Positions 22,231 to 33,235 of a stretch of DNA of 64,000 bases are shown in pieces. A program made the translations under genes and the position numbers. The first letter of the stretch is position 1. Every line of letters starts with the position of its first letter. This stretch comes from Rehmannia glutinosa (Eukaryota > Streptophyta > Magnoliopsida > Lamiales > Orobanchaceae), in the NCBI GenBank assembly GCA_016081115.2, contig CM071930.1:11389419-11453418 (forward strand), read 5' to 3'. Under the pieces are notes generated by a model, which worked only from the letters and a program-made list of their open reading frames with translations, had not been told where the DNA came from and searched no databases.

Positions 22231-22235
22231 AAAGG

Positions 22236-22393
22236 TGTTCAGTGATAAGCTACAGTTAGGAGTTGGTTAACTTTCCGTTAGTTTGTTAAGAATCTGTTGT
22301 AACTAACTAACTGATCTCCCGTCCATCCCTCCTTCGATTCCTCTCTATAAGTACCACTTGTGTATCACATTGATCAACAATGAGAAATTATAT
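22236..22393 (+). repeat. left part of a short copia 5' LTR, split by a nested element
   Basis: It starts TGTTCAGTGATAAGCTACAG and matches, inverted, the LTR at 33018-33168. The last bases before the primer site (about 26736-26745, TATTTTAGCA) lie on the far side of the nested copia. Together the two parts give an LTR of about 165 bp. Confidence 0.75.
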
Positions 22394-23461
22394 TGTTTTG
22401 GAATTTGTTTGGTAAAATAGGTGTTGACCCAATTTTGACCAAATAATTAAGCGGTTTCCATTAGTAAAAAATGGAATTAAATTATTTATAAAAATTCTAC
22501 TAAGAGAGTAGATGAGAATAGTATTTGGAATTTTTCAAAACCAATTCTGGGTGAATGAGAAATTAATGCTAGAAACATGGAAAATGAAAAATGTGGGGAA
22601 GGAGAAATGCTCCATTCCACATAGGAAAATGACGTAAAGTTTGCACACTTTATAAATCCCAAGTTGGACTTATGGGTTTCGGCCCTTGGGGGCACCCAAG
22701 TTTTTAAAGGGGTGAGTACTTACATGCTTGTGGGTTTGGTCCAACGCACACGCGTGTCGTCCGTCTGTTGGCCGGCTTGGCCCGACCCGGGTCGTGGACC
22801 GTGGGCTTGGGCTTCTACGCCCTTATTCTTTTTAGACCAAAAACCTTTAAAGTTAGTTAATTAAATTTTTAATTAATTAATTAAAGTTTTCAATGGAAAA
22901 GTGTTCACATACGAGCACGGGCAGACGCACAGCGCATCCGTCTGGTCGTGCGTCAAGTCAAAACTTTGTAATTTCATTCACATCCAAGCACGGGCACACG
23001 CACGGGCCGTGCGCAAGATCGTGCGTCGATGCGAAAGGCTGAACAGATGCACATGTTCGCTGTAAACATGTCTTTTCGAGCCAAAAGACATGATCTTTCC
23101 AGTCGGGCACCTTGATGCCTATATAAATCGAGCCCCTGTAGATGAAATAATATATGAACAAATAAGAAAAACACAAGATTATAATCGGTCATTGCATTAT
23201 AGCATATTGGCATTACTTCCCGTTCAAAGCTTGAAAGTTTAAAACACTTCCATTGTTCAATGTAGTTTCGAGTTTACGAGTGCTGTAAATTCGATATAGA
23301 AAAGTCGTATTTTAGGAATGAACGCCGTAACTGTAAGCACTTAGTATACGAGGTATTTTCATCTTGCGGAGACTGTATCTAATACAGGCCTCGACTAGCC
23401 AGATATATCCAAACACTTAGCTATTTTCTGAAATGATAAACCTTCTAGATTTTACCCAACA
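22394..23461 (+). repeat. 5' LTR of the nested copia
   Basis: Begins TGTTTTGGAATTTG and ends ...TTTTACCCAACA, 1068 bp. It has a single copy of the segment that is doubled in the 3' LTR. Bases 22910-23035 hold GCACG-rich near-palindromes, including CGCACGGGCCGTGCG at 22999-23013. Confidence 0.85.
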
Positions 23462-23506
23462 ATCACAAGACATAAATTTAGGTTTCTAGCTCACGGCAAG
23501 AAACCT

Positions 23507-24060
23507 ATGAAGTTATCCGATGTGGACTGCAAACGTTGGCAACAGAAGATAACGTTCTATTTGACAACTTTGGGTCTGTCTCATTTCTTGAAGGAGGACC
23601 CCCTACCGTTGGCGATGAAGAATACGACAACCAACAGAGAATCGATGTGGATGCTTGGCATAACAACGATTTTTTGTGTCAAAATTATATTTTGAACGAA
23701 CTAAAAACACCCTCTACAACGTCTATAGTTTGTTCAAAACGTCCAAAGAGTTATGGGACTCTTTGGAGAAAAAAGTATAAAATAGAAGATGTCGGCACAA
23801 ACAAAATTTGTTTTCGGTAAATTTCTGGATTATAAGATGGTTGACTCCAAGATGGTGATCAACCAAGTGCAAGAAATTCATATCATACTTCATGACTTAG
23901 TGTCTGAAGGGATGATTCTGAGTAAGTCATTCCAAGTGGCTGCGATTATCGAAAAATTACCGCCATCATGGAAAGATTTTAAGAACTACCTCAAGCACAA
24001 GCGAAAGGAAACGGGGCTTGAGGATTTGATAGTTTGATTTCGGATTGAGGAAGACAACCA
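23507..24060 (+). pseudogene. copia Gag fragment of the nested element
   Basis: Frames carry MKLSDVDCKRWQQKITFYL, TTLGLSHFL, FLDYKMVDSKMVINQVQEI, GMILSKSFQVAAIIEKLPPSW and LKHKRKETGLEDLIV. These match the UBN2-type copia Gag: the KRWQ N-terminal block, the LPPSW block and the KRKE end. At least two frameshifts separate them. Homology fades after about 24060 where pol should follow. Gag would package RNA into virus-like particles if intact. Confidence 0.8.
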
Positions 24061-24700
24061 GGATTCCGAATAGAAATCGGTAAACATGGGGGGGTAACCA
24101 CACTTTACGGAACACCAGTGGAGTTTTTGTTACATTTTCAAATGTAACAGAAGGTGTTGCCAAAAGTGTTGTGGGACCAAAATCACAATTGCATGAAGTG
24201 TTACCAAAAGTGTTGTAACACTAGAGGTAGACACACTATCAAGTTAAATCTGAAGTGTTACTAAAGATAGACACACTATTAAGTTAAATCCAAAGTGTTA
24301 CAAAAGATGTGATAACATCAAATGCGACACACCTTGTGTAAGGTGTTAATGGAGTTGATGGAACTAAGAACTAAAATCTGTTAGAACGAGATTCTAACTC
24401 GATTGTTAAGACAATGTTCTAACAAAATAAAAGGAAAGTGGCCGAGAGCCATAAAAGTTCTTGATAATCTTGTGTTGAATAAGGATACCAGAAGTTGAAA
24501 TGGAAATCTTTACTTTAGCAAACCACATAAAGGAAAATATCTTGAAGTGTGGGGGTGCTTTGGCTAAAGTAGAAGCACCCAAGGAAATAAATCCAGCATT
24601 CATGATATAAATGATGGTACGATCATTAAATCAAGAAATGTTGTATTTATTAAAAGTGTCCTTTCTTGCAAAGGAAAGATGCAATTCTAGACATTTTTTG
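24061..24700 (+). other. non-coding filler replacing pol, with tandem repeat
   Basis: No pol domain is visible. Around 24225-24310 two tandem copies of a unit (AGACACACTAT.AAGTTAAAT..AAGTGTTAC) occur, and GTGTTAC/GTGTTGT words recur from 24150. Confidence 0.5.
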
Positions 24701-24714
24701 TCAAATATATAATA

Positions 24715-24861
24715 CTAATAAATAGTTGATTTCGAATGGGATTATTTTGGTTGATTACGTGAAGTCAAAGGAAAACATTACGGATCCGCTTGCATAAGAC
24801 ATAAATCTAGATCAATTGTATAAATTGTTCAGGGGAATGGGTTTAAAATCCATTAACTAAA
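24715..24861 (+). pseudogene. last codons of copia RNase H
   Basis: Reads LISNGIILVDYVKSKENITDPL, a stop, then LDQLYKLFRGMGLKS. This is the C-terminal tail seen at 3085-3224 in the related element. It shows that the deletion removed everything from the end of gag to the last ~45 codons of pol. Confidence 0.8.
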
Positions 24862-25407
24862 GAATGTTCATAGCGGTAATCCAACCTTATGAATTGGAGA
24901 TCCCAAGATATTGGTTCAATGCGATAACTAAGTTATGAATGTTTTAGCTGAACACTTGGAAAATGTGTTAGCTCATTCTCGAAACATCAAAGTGAATGAA
25001 GACCTACTGAATGTTGTGAAGTTAAGTTTAAGACTTTTAGTGATTCCTATACCAAATGGTGGAGTATGGCAGGATACTCTTCAATATGAGATCACCTATA
25101 TAAGCGAGAAGTAATGTCCGCTTCAAAGAAATAGTTATGAATCTAAGATATAGTCCAGAGCCGAAATGGACATAACATGAGAACGACAAGGGTTAGAATT
25201 GTTAATGTGTAAGTACTGTTGTCTCGGTTTACACAAATAGCTAAGTAGTTCAAGACGTCGCGTCACTAGGTATCCAATAAATCCAATAGTATTTTACTAA
25301 GGAAGGCTCAAAGCAACAAGCTATCTATCCTGATGCAATAATAATTTGCCGAGACTTTCAAGTGAATCTGCATACACGCATGCATTAATTTTATTCATGT
25401 GGGGGAT

Positions 25408-26735
25408 TGTTGGAATTTGTTTGATAAAATGGGTGTTGACCCAATTTTAACCAAATAATTAAGTGGTTTTCATTGTGAAAAATGGAATTAAATTATTTGT
25501 AAAAATTCTACAAAGATAGTAGATGAGAATAACATTTGTAATTTCTCAAAACCAATTCCGGGTAAATGAGAAATTAATGCTAGAAGTTAGCCACCTAAAA
25601 CTAGAAAATGGTATGGAAAATGAAAAATATGGAGAAGGAGAAATGCTCCATCCCACATAGGAAAAGGAGACAAAGTTTGCTCGCTTTATAAATCCCAAGT
25701 TGGACTTATGGGTTTGGGCCCTTTGGGGCACCTAAGTTTTTAAAGAGGTGATGACCTACATGCTTATGGGTTTGGTTCAAAGCGCACACTCGCGCGCACG
25801 CTAGCCTCCCGAATCGACCCAGTCCGCCCCAGGTCCTGTCGTAGGTCACATGTAGTGGGCCTGGGCTTGGGCTTATAGGCCCTTATTATTTTTGGACCAA
25901 AAACCTATAAAATTAGTTAATTAATTTTTAATTAATTAATTAAAGTTTACAACGGAAAAGTGATGACCTACATGCTTATGGGTTTGGTTCAAAGCACACA
26001 CTCGTGCGCCCGCTAGCCGGCCGGCTCATCCTGGTCCGACCCAGGTCCGGTCGTAGGTCGTAGGCAGTGGACTTGGGCTTGGGCTTATAGGCCCTTATTG
26101 TTTTTGGACGAAAAACCTTTAAAATTAGTTAATTAATTTTTAATTAATTAATTAAAGTTTACAACGAAAAAATGTTCGCATCCGAGCATGGGCGGACACA
26201 TGGCCCCTGCGTCTAGTTGTGTGTCAAGTCAAAACTTGGTCATTTCATTCACATCCAAGCACGAGCACACGCACGGACCGTGCTCCAAGTCGTGCGTCAA
26301 TTGAAAGGTTGAACAGATGCACATGTTTGTTGTAAACATGTCTTTTCGAGCCAAAAGACATGATCTTTGCATAAGGGCACCTTGATGTCTATATAAATTG
26401 AGCCCCTGCAAATTAAATAATATACGAATATATACGAAAAATACAACATAATAATCGGTCATTGCATTACAACATATTGACATTACTTCCCATTCAAAGC
26501 TTAAATGTTTCAAACATGTCCATTATTCGTTGTATTTTCAAGTTTATGAGTCCTGTAAATTCGAAATAGAAAAGTCGTTATATCTTAGGAATGAACGCTT
26601 GAACCGTAAGCACTTAGTATACGGGGTGTTTTCGTCTTGAGGAAACTGTATCAAATATAAGCCTCAACTAGCCACATATATCCAAACACTTAGCCATTTT
26701 CCAAAACTGTAAATTTTTCCAGATTTTAACCAACA
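25408..26735 (+). repeat. 3' LTR of the nested copia with a 212-bp tandem duplication
   Basis: Begins TGTTGGAATTTG after the polypurine tract and ends ...TTTTAACCAACA, 1328 bp. Bases 25748-25959 and 25960-about 26171 are two copies of a unit starting GTGATGACCTACATGC; the 5' LTR has one. This explains most of the 260-bp difference in LTR length. Further GCACG motifs lie at 26255-26305. Confidence 0.85.
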
Positions 26736-26756
26736 TATTTTAGCATATTTTGTTAT

Positions 26757-26770
26757 CGTATCATGAGCCA
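26757..26770 (+). other. degenerate primer-binding site
   Basis: CGTATCATGAGCCA resembles TGGTATCAGAGCCA, the copia initiator-tRNA-Met site, with a small indel. It sits about 12 nt past the inferred LTR end and shows that the LTR split at 22393/26736 belongs to the pol that follows. Confidence 0.7.
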
Positions 26771-26839
26771 GGCTCCCTTAGTTGTGCTCAAATAATTTTT
26801 TTGTCTTGATCATCTTCTTCCTCTTGATCCCCTACTCTG

Positions 26840-29800
26840 TTGTTTCTATGGCAACAACTCAATCTCTTCCTCATTTTCTTTCTGTTGCGTTATGTTTGGT
26901 CCGTAACGATTAAATTTATGGAAGGCACAAATTTTTTCAGATGTTAGTGCTCATGGTTTTGAGGATTTCCTCTTTGGAACGACATCATCTCCTTCGTAGT
27001 TTCTAGAATCCTCTTCGATTGGAAGTTCAGAGTTGATTATCAATCTTGAGTATGTTTTGTGGATGAGAAAGGACCAGTTCTTTCTCAATTGGAACTTGAA
27101 TTCAATCAGTGTGAGTCAATGTTTGTCCACATTAGTCGATGCACTACTGCCTCTGAGGTATGGTCTGCATTTGAAAAACTTTTTCAGTCTCAATCTAAAG
27201 TTTGAGCTCTACAACTCCATTTTCAGCTCCAAACACTTAAAAAGGGTGATTTAAGTATTGATGCATACATTCTAAAAATGAAAGTTGTGATGACTTGAAC
27301 TCTGTTGGTCACATTATCAGTGATGATGAGTTGGTGTTTTATATTCTTGGAGCTTTAGGTGTTGATTATGTCTCAGTGGTGGTTAATCTCACCACAAGAG
27401 CTGATTCGATCTCACTACAGGAGGCTCAGTTTATTCTTCAAACTCATGAAATGAGGCTCCAAAATCAAAACTCACCTCTATTTCTCAGATAGTTAATCTT
27501 ACTGTAAATATTGACTATAACGTTTCTCATCAAAACTCTCGAGGTGGTGGTCGATTCTTTAAAGGCAGAGGACATGGTGGTCGTAGTTTTGGTGGTCGAT
27601 ACAATTCAAATAAGCCTAATTGTAAATTGTGTGGAAAAACTGGACATGTATCACTCAAGTGCTTCAAAAGGTTTGATGTCAGTTTTAATGGTGCTGAAAC
27701 TGATAATTCTGGTTCTTCTTCTCCAGGAACTCCTCAAGCAAACCTGTGTGAGAATCCTAACTCGACTGCCTCTAATCCGCATTGGTATTTTGACAGTGGT
27801 GCCACCAACCATGTCACCACCAATTTGGAGAATCTATCTCTCAAAGCCCCTTACCAATGTAATGAATCCCTTGCAGTAGGAAATGGCTCCAAACTATCAA
27901 CTTCTCACATTGGTCCATCCACTCTTCCCAGTCATGTTACTTCCACTTCTTTATTCCTCAAGAATATTCTATTTGTTCCTCATATCACTAAAACTCATTA
28001 AATATTTCTCAAATCACCAAAGACAACAATGTGTTAATTGAATTTTATCATGATTGTTGCTTTGTTAAGGACAAATCAACATATGAGATTCCACTGGTGG
28101 GAGTGCTTAAGGATGGCCTATATCAGCTCAATCTCAGTCACTTTAAGTCTCATGCACTATTAAAGTCCTCCCAATCTTTTCACAAATCCCTTGCTCCCAT
28201 GCTTCCTGCTTCTAGTTCTAGTTGTTATGTCCCTATGTCATTTTCTGTTGTTGCTACAAATTCTCATGATGTAAATGTGTGGCATAGAAAACTTGGCCAC
28301 CCTTGTCATTCCATTTTGTCACATGTATTACATTAAATAAATGTTACACCCAATTTTACTCAACTTCAATTTTGTGATGTTTGTAAGCTGAGCAAACTAC
28401 ATCAAAAACATTAGGCTTCTCAACTTACAAACACTAAACATCCCTTTCAGTTAGTTCATTCTGATATATTGGGGCCATCTCATGTTCTTTCTATGGAAGG
28501 TTGCAGGTATTATATTCATTTCATAGATGATTTCTCTCGTTTTACTTGGATATTTCCCTTAAAAACAAAATCAGAAGCTCACAACATTTTTCTTCAGTTT
28601 AATGCACTTTTTGAAACATAGTGCAATGCTAAAATTAAGTGCTTGCAAACTAATTGGGTTGAGGAGTATAGGTCTCTAGCCCCTGTTCTTGCTACTCTTG
28701 GGATCAAATTCAGGCATCCATGTCCTCGCTCTCATCAACAAAATGGACGAGCTGAAAGAAAACACCTTCACATAATTGAAATTGGTTTATCTTTCCTTGT
28801 AAAAGCCAAATTACCTCTCAAATATTGGTGGCATGCCTTCTCATCTGATGTCTTTGTCATAAAATATCTTCCTACACTAGTTCTACACCATTCTTCACCT
28901 TATCAAACCTTTCTTAATCAACAACTTGCCTATCACTTTCTCAAAGTCTTAGGATGCACCTGCTATCATTTTCTCAGACCCTATCATATTCACAAATTTC
29001 AATTTAGATCCTCAAAGTGTGTCTTTCTTAGCTATTCTGATTCACACAAGGGCTATAAATGCCTAGATTATACAGGAAGGATATACATAGCCAGCATAGT
29101 TGAATTTAATGAGGTTAAATTCCCATTCTCTGAGCTATTCTCTCCCACACATCCCAACCAACTTGCTACAGCCCCTATTCTCTGTCCTATTCCTTCTTTC
29201 TCCCCTCATTCTTCTCTCCCATCATATTCCTTATCCCCTCAGTCTGTTATTCCTTCCTTAGCCCCATTATCGTCTTCTCCTGTTCCCATTAATCCATCAA
29301 ATCCCTCATCTTTCAGTAAAGCTACTTCCCTTTCTTCTCCTGTCTTACCTGATCCTGTGCCCCTTAGTCTTCTTGTTCCTTCCCACTCCATGATCACTAG
29401 GTCTAAAAATGGTATTTTTAAACCTAAAACATACTCAGTCACTTCTCTTCCTCCCCCAGTTTTGAAGCTAGTTTTGGTTGCACAGGCTCTTTCTGTACCT
29501 CAATGGAAGAAGGCTATGGAACTTGAATTTGATGCCCCGATTGATAAAGAGACTTGGACATTGGTTCCTTATGATAACAAATGGGTGTTCAGGGTTAAGC
29601 ATAAGTCGGATGTCTCAATTGTAGGTTTAAGGCAAGGTTGGTTGCCAAGGGGTTTCAACAAATGACATGAATTGATTATTTTGAAACCTTCAGCTGGTGG
29701 TAAAACCGTGTATTGTTTGATTAATTCTCACACTTAATGTCACTAATCAGTGGTGTATTCAACAAATAGATGTTAACAATGCATTCTTGAATGGGGATCT

Positions 29801-30753
29801 GAAGGAAACTGTGTTTATGTCTCAACCAGAAGGATTTGTTGATCTTGAACAAGTCTCTTTATGTCTTAAACAGGCCCCTCGGGCTTGGTTCACCAAGCTC
29901 AAGCTATTTTGGATCAGTCTTGAGTTCAATATTTTAGTATCAGAAAACTCTTTGTTCTTCAAACATGTAGATGGGCATCTTTTGGTTGTTCTCATTTATC
30001 TAGATAACATTCTAATAATTGGTGGAAACACTGTGGCTATCTTTGATCTTATTAAAATTTTGGGACAAAAGTTTGCTCTAAAAACTCTTGGGGAGGTGAA
30101 TTATTTTCTTGGTTTGGATATTACAAGAACCAATGCTGGTATGGTTCCAACTCAGAGGAAGTATGTTACCGACTTGTTGAGCAAAACTAACATGTTAAGT
30201 TGCAATCCCTGCTCCACACCATTCAGTACTTCACATAAACTTACTTTAGCTGATAGTGCACCATTTGATCAACCCGCAATTTACAGAATTACCATTGGCG
30301 CTCTACAATATTTAACAAATTACAAGGCCGGACATCTCTTTTGCTATGAACAAGTTAAGACAATATCTCCATGCTCCTACAATTAACCATTGGTCAACTT
30401 GCAAACACGTACTCATGTATCTTAAAGGCATTGTTCATCTTGGTCTTGCTTTCTATCCAGCTCAACGGATGGTGTTAGAGGCTACTCAGACGCTGATTGG
30501 GCCAGTGACAATGATGATAGGACATCAACTAGAGGGCATTGTGTTTTTCTTGGAAGAAATTTGATGAATTGGAGTTCTAAAAAGCAAGGTGTTGTCTCTA
30601 GAAGCTCTGCTGAATCCGAATACCGTTCCCTGGCTCACACAACCACAGACATGGTTTGGCTTCATTCGTTGCTTAAGGAGTTAGGTGTTTCCATTGCATC
30701 CCCATCTCTATTATGGTGTGACAACCAAAGTGCCACAGCCATGGCCTCGAACA
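26840..30753 (+). pseudogene. copia gag-pol, 3'-truncated
   Basis: Blocks in order: Gag (MATTQSLPHFLSV start at about 26848; ALGVDYVSVVVNLTTR near 27350), zinc knuckle CKLCGKTGHVSLKCF (27620-27665), protease WYFDSGATNHVT (27785), pre-integrase VWHRKLGHP (28275), integrase HSDILGPS (28460), ..WVEEYR (28650), NGRAERKHLHI (28742), RT IDVNNAFLNGDL (29765), LKQAPRAWFTKL, YLDNILI (30000), YFLGLDITR, RNase H SRSSAESEYRS and WCDNQSATAMAS (30715-30750). The second integrase aspartate is N (AAT, 28652-28654) and the second D of YVDD is N (AAC, 30006-30008). Many stops. It ends at the MLP junction; no 3' LTR follows. Confidence 0.9.
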
Positions 30754-30965
30754 TTTACCTTCTCTTCAAGTGATCAGAACTAATAACATATGCGTGTTAA
30801 TGAAATATAGTAGAAAATAAAGGGGTATTAATAATTATATATATAGTAAATAGTATGTAATGAAATGCACTTTATGTTGCTCAGCCCCAAGGAACTGTCG
30901 TAAGTGTGGAATGCACTTGTGTAATATCATGTGTATTAGAACTTTCAGGTTGACTTAATTTATAT
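30751..30965 (+). pseudogene. 3' fragment of a second MLP-like gene
   Basis: Starts ATTTACCTTCTCTTCAAGTGA, the last codons and stop of an MLP gene (IYLLFK*, against IYLLFQ* in the intact copy). The 3' UTR follows: AAAATAAAGGGGTATTAAT, then AAGTGTGG..TGCACTTGTGTAAT and ATCATGTGTATT, all matching the minus strand of 8130-8350. Orientation is opposite to the intact gene. The rest of this paralogue is absent; its 5' side is replaced by copia RNase H and its 3' side is cut by CACTA-like sequence at 30966. Confidence 0.8.
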
Positions 30966-31275
30966 CACTATGAGAAAAATGCAGATCAAAAACACCGAAC
31001 ACATAACGGTTTTGTATAATATTTGTTGTCGTTACTATAGGACAACAGTTAATTTTACAACCGTTGTCAATTACCGGACTTTTTCTCTCATAGAGCACAG
31101 TTGTTCCATATTTGACAACGGTTATGTCATACTGTTGTCTATTAGCAGATTTTTACGCTAATAGACAATGGTTCTTACAACGATTATTTAAATCGTTGTA
31201 TATTATTAACAAAAATATGATAATTGACAACGAGATTTACAACGGTTAATACAACTGATGTCTTATTGTAAAAAA
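30966..31275. mobile_element. CACTA-like remnant with ACAACGGTT repeats
   Basis: Begins CACTATGAGAAAAATGC, a CACTA-type terminus. The interior carries inverted and direct copies of ACAACGGTT/AACCGTTGT and a perfect 12-bp palindrome (TTGTCTATTAGC / GCTAATAGACAA, about 31133-31168). No transposase is present. A similar but inverted terminus occurs near 31080-31095 (TTTTTCTCTCATAGAG), so two ends may be superposed. Confidence 0.5.
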
Positions 31276-31595
31276 ACACCCTAACAAATTGTCTATCAGC
31301 GAAATAAATAATCACAAATAACAATACTAATAACATTCGAATGATCATGTATATATTTAAATAATGTGATTTGTATAAAATACTTTGTAGTGTTAATAAT
31401 TCACTTATAGTTAAATGAAAAAAATATTCATAAATTGTAAATATATTTTACAAATTAAATATATTCTTATTCTAGAAGAATTTTGATTTTTAATGACAAA
31501 AATTTGATGACTGTATGAAAAATTTGTCATTAAAAGAACAATATTAGGTTATTGTGATGGTTAAAAAACTTGTAGTTAAAAGAGTTAACTGTTTA
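31276..31595. other. AT-rich DNA, repeated in part at 32268-32370
   Basis: No gene. The words AAAAATTTGTCATTAAAAG and TAGTTAAAAGAGTTA (31500-31590) recur in similar order at 32268-32370, so the intervening CACTA-like piece splits or joins two copies of one repeat. Confidence 0.4.
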
Positions 31596-32270
31596 CACTA
31601 CAAGAATTTCCTGTAATACTGATAGAAATTACTGACGGATGATCAATGGAGTACCGTCAAATTTAGGTAATAAACTTTTAAAAAAAATATCGGCAGAATA
31701 CCGACGGATTTTGTGATGGATTAAATTTTGTGATCAATGGGTATGTTTTGCGTCAAAAATTGCATATATATTTCGTCGGTTTACCGACGGAATAAAAACG
31801 AATAATTACCGACAAAAATTTTCTGTTGCTAAATATAAAAATATTTAAGATACCGACGAAAGCTATCCATCGGTATATATTTTTTATAATTTATTTTGGT
31901 TACAAGTATCTAAGAAATACAGCCCTATCTCTATCCGTCGGTAAAAAATGTCAAAATTCATGGAATGTTTTTTTATTATTACCGACTAATATATACATCG
32001 GTAATAATACGTTTACAAAAATTTAAACTAAATTTAAAATTGAAATTTCCAACGGATAATAATACACCGGTAAATAAGTTGTTACATTTATGGGCCCGAG
32101 TCCTCATTTTCTTTCACTCTCATCTCTTTCCCTCTGCCATATCTTCCAAAAAAGAGTCACACACTCTTCTGTTGGTGCACGCCCCGCCGCTCGTCGCTTA
32201 CTACACCGCCCCACCGTTTATTGCTCTGGTGCACCGCATCGTCGCTCTATACTACAAGAATTTCACTTTA
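31596..32270. mobile_element. small CACTA-like element with CCGACGGA repeats
   Basis: Begins CACTACAAGAATTTC, a plant CACTA terminus, followed by many direct and inverted copies of ACCGACGGA / TCCGTCGGTAA up to about 32070. A second CTACAAGAATTTC occurs at 32253. There is no transposase gene, so it is non-autonomous or a remnant. Confidence 0.55.
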
Positions 32271-32579
32271 TAGTGACTAAAATTTAATGAGGGTGAGGAA
32301 AAATTGTCATTGAAAGCATGTTTCATTTTTTTATGAAGGCAAAGAAAAGACGTAGTTAAAAGAGTTATTTATTTGTGACGAACTCTTAATTTCCTATTTA
32401 TTGTTATTATTCCCCTCATTATTTGTGTCAACAAAAAATCCCCTCATTATTAATAGTGCCATATGTTTCCACCAAATTTTTATTACTAAAAACCAGAAAA
32501 ATCTAATTTACTAACTAAAAAACTCGTAATATTTTCGTGATTTATATATGTGTATATATATTACTTATTTTTTTATTTA

Positions 32580-33017
32580 GAACTAAAGAATAAAGATTAA
32601 AGAAAAAAGTTTTGGATCAGAAAGATAAAAAGACCCTTGTCTCTCTCGGCTTTCATCTCTGACTCCCGTTCTTATCTCTCCCAACGGTTCCATGCTTGTG
32701 TACTCAAAGGGCAAAACCTCTTCTTCTCTCTCTAGGGTTTTTGCCGTTCTTTTCTCTGTTATATTAGAATTCAAAAATATCGACATGTGACTGAAAAATA
32801 GTAGCATTTTGTTTCCGCTGAGAAGAACTCTGTGGTAGAGAAATGGCGTTCTCTTCTTCGCTTCTTAGATCTGAGCCGTCACCTGTCCTCGATAGTGATG
32901 CTTTTTATCCGTCTGTGCGATCCAAGGTGTGTGGTGGTTTTAATTTTGATCTTCCGTTAATTATTGACCTGAATAATGCATTCATGATTATTCTTGCCTT
33001 TTTAACGAGAATATCTT
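32580..33017 (+). other. possible first exon of a host gene
   Basis: A pyrimidine-rich leader (32630-32760, TCTCTC runs) precedes ATG at 32843. The frame gives 28 residues beginning MAFSSSLLRSEP and ends TCCAAG before GTGTGT, a plausible donor at 32927. The base composition is unlike the surrounding elements. No known protein was recognised and no second exon was found; an LTR interrupts at 33018. Confidence 0.35.
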
Positions 33018-33168
33018 TGAAATATAATTTCTCATTATTGATCAACTACTATTTATAGAGAGGAATAGAAGGATGGATGGATGGGGAGATCGGTTAGTTA
33101 GTTACAATAGATTCTTAACAAACTAACTGAAAGTTAACCAACTCCTAACTGTAGCTTAAAACTCAACA
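33018..33168 (-). repeat. short copia LTR, inverted relative to 22236-22393
   Basis: On the minus strand it begins TGTTGAGTTTTAAGCTACAG after the purine run GCAGGGGGTG and ends near ...TTATATTTCA, 151 bp. It is the same family as the split LTR at 22236. Bases 33169-33235 can encode the RNase H tail that normally precedes the tract. The body of this copy is missing. Confidence 0.7.
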
Positions 33169-33235
33169 CACCCCCTGCTGCCAACTTTTGAAGACTCCGT
33201 GGAGTGCCAAGGGAAAGTTTATTGCATAGCTAGTG

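Larger units (their letters stand above)
12681..22235 (-). mobile_element. Athila-like Ty3/gypsy retrotransposon, degenerate
   Basis: Reading on the minus strand the order is gag (22230-21380), protease (21292-20400), RT-RNase H (19900-18480), integrase (18200-17000), an extra ORF in the env position (16661-15270), 1.4 kb of non-coding DNA, polypurine tract, LTR. This order, the DLGAS-type protease and the extra 3' ORF identify the Athila lineage. The 5' LTR and the start of gag are missing: a copia LTR abuts at 22236. The 3' LTR lacks its last ~400 bp at 12681. Every gene has stops or frameshifts, so the element cannot move by itself. Confidence 0.85.
22394..26735 (+). mobile_element. internally deleted copia retrotransposon, nested
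   Basis: It has both LTRs, a gag fragment, a deletion of nearly all pol, the last RNase H codons, a 3' UTR and a polypurine tract (GTGGGGGAT, 25399-25407). It sits in the LTR of another copia; the flanks TATAT (22389-22393) and TATTT (26736-26740) differ at one position and are probably a decayed 5-bp target duplication. With almost no pol it would need another element's proteins to move. The family is close to the one with its LTR at 3781-4848. Confidence 0.85.
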
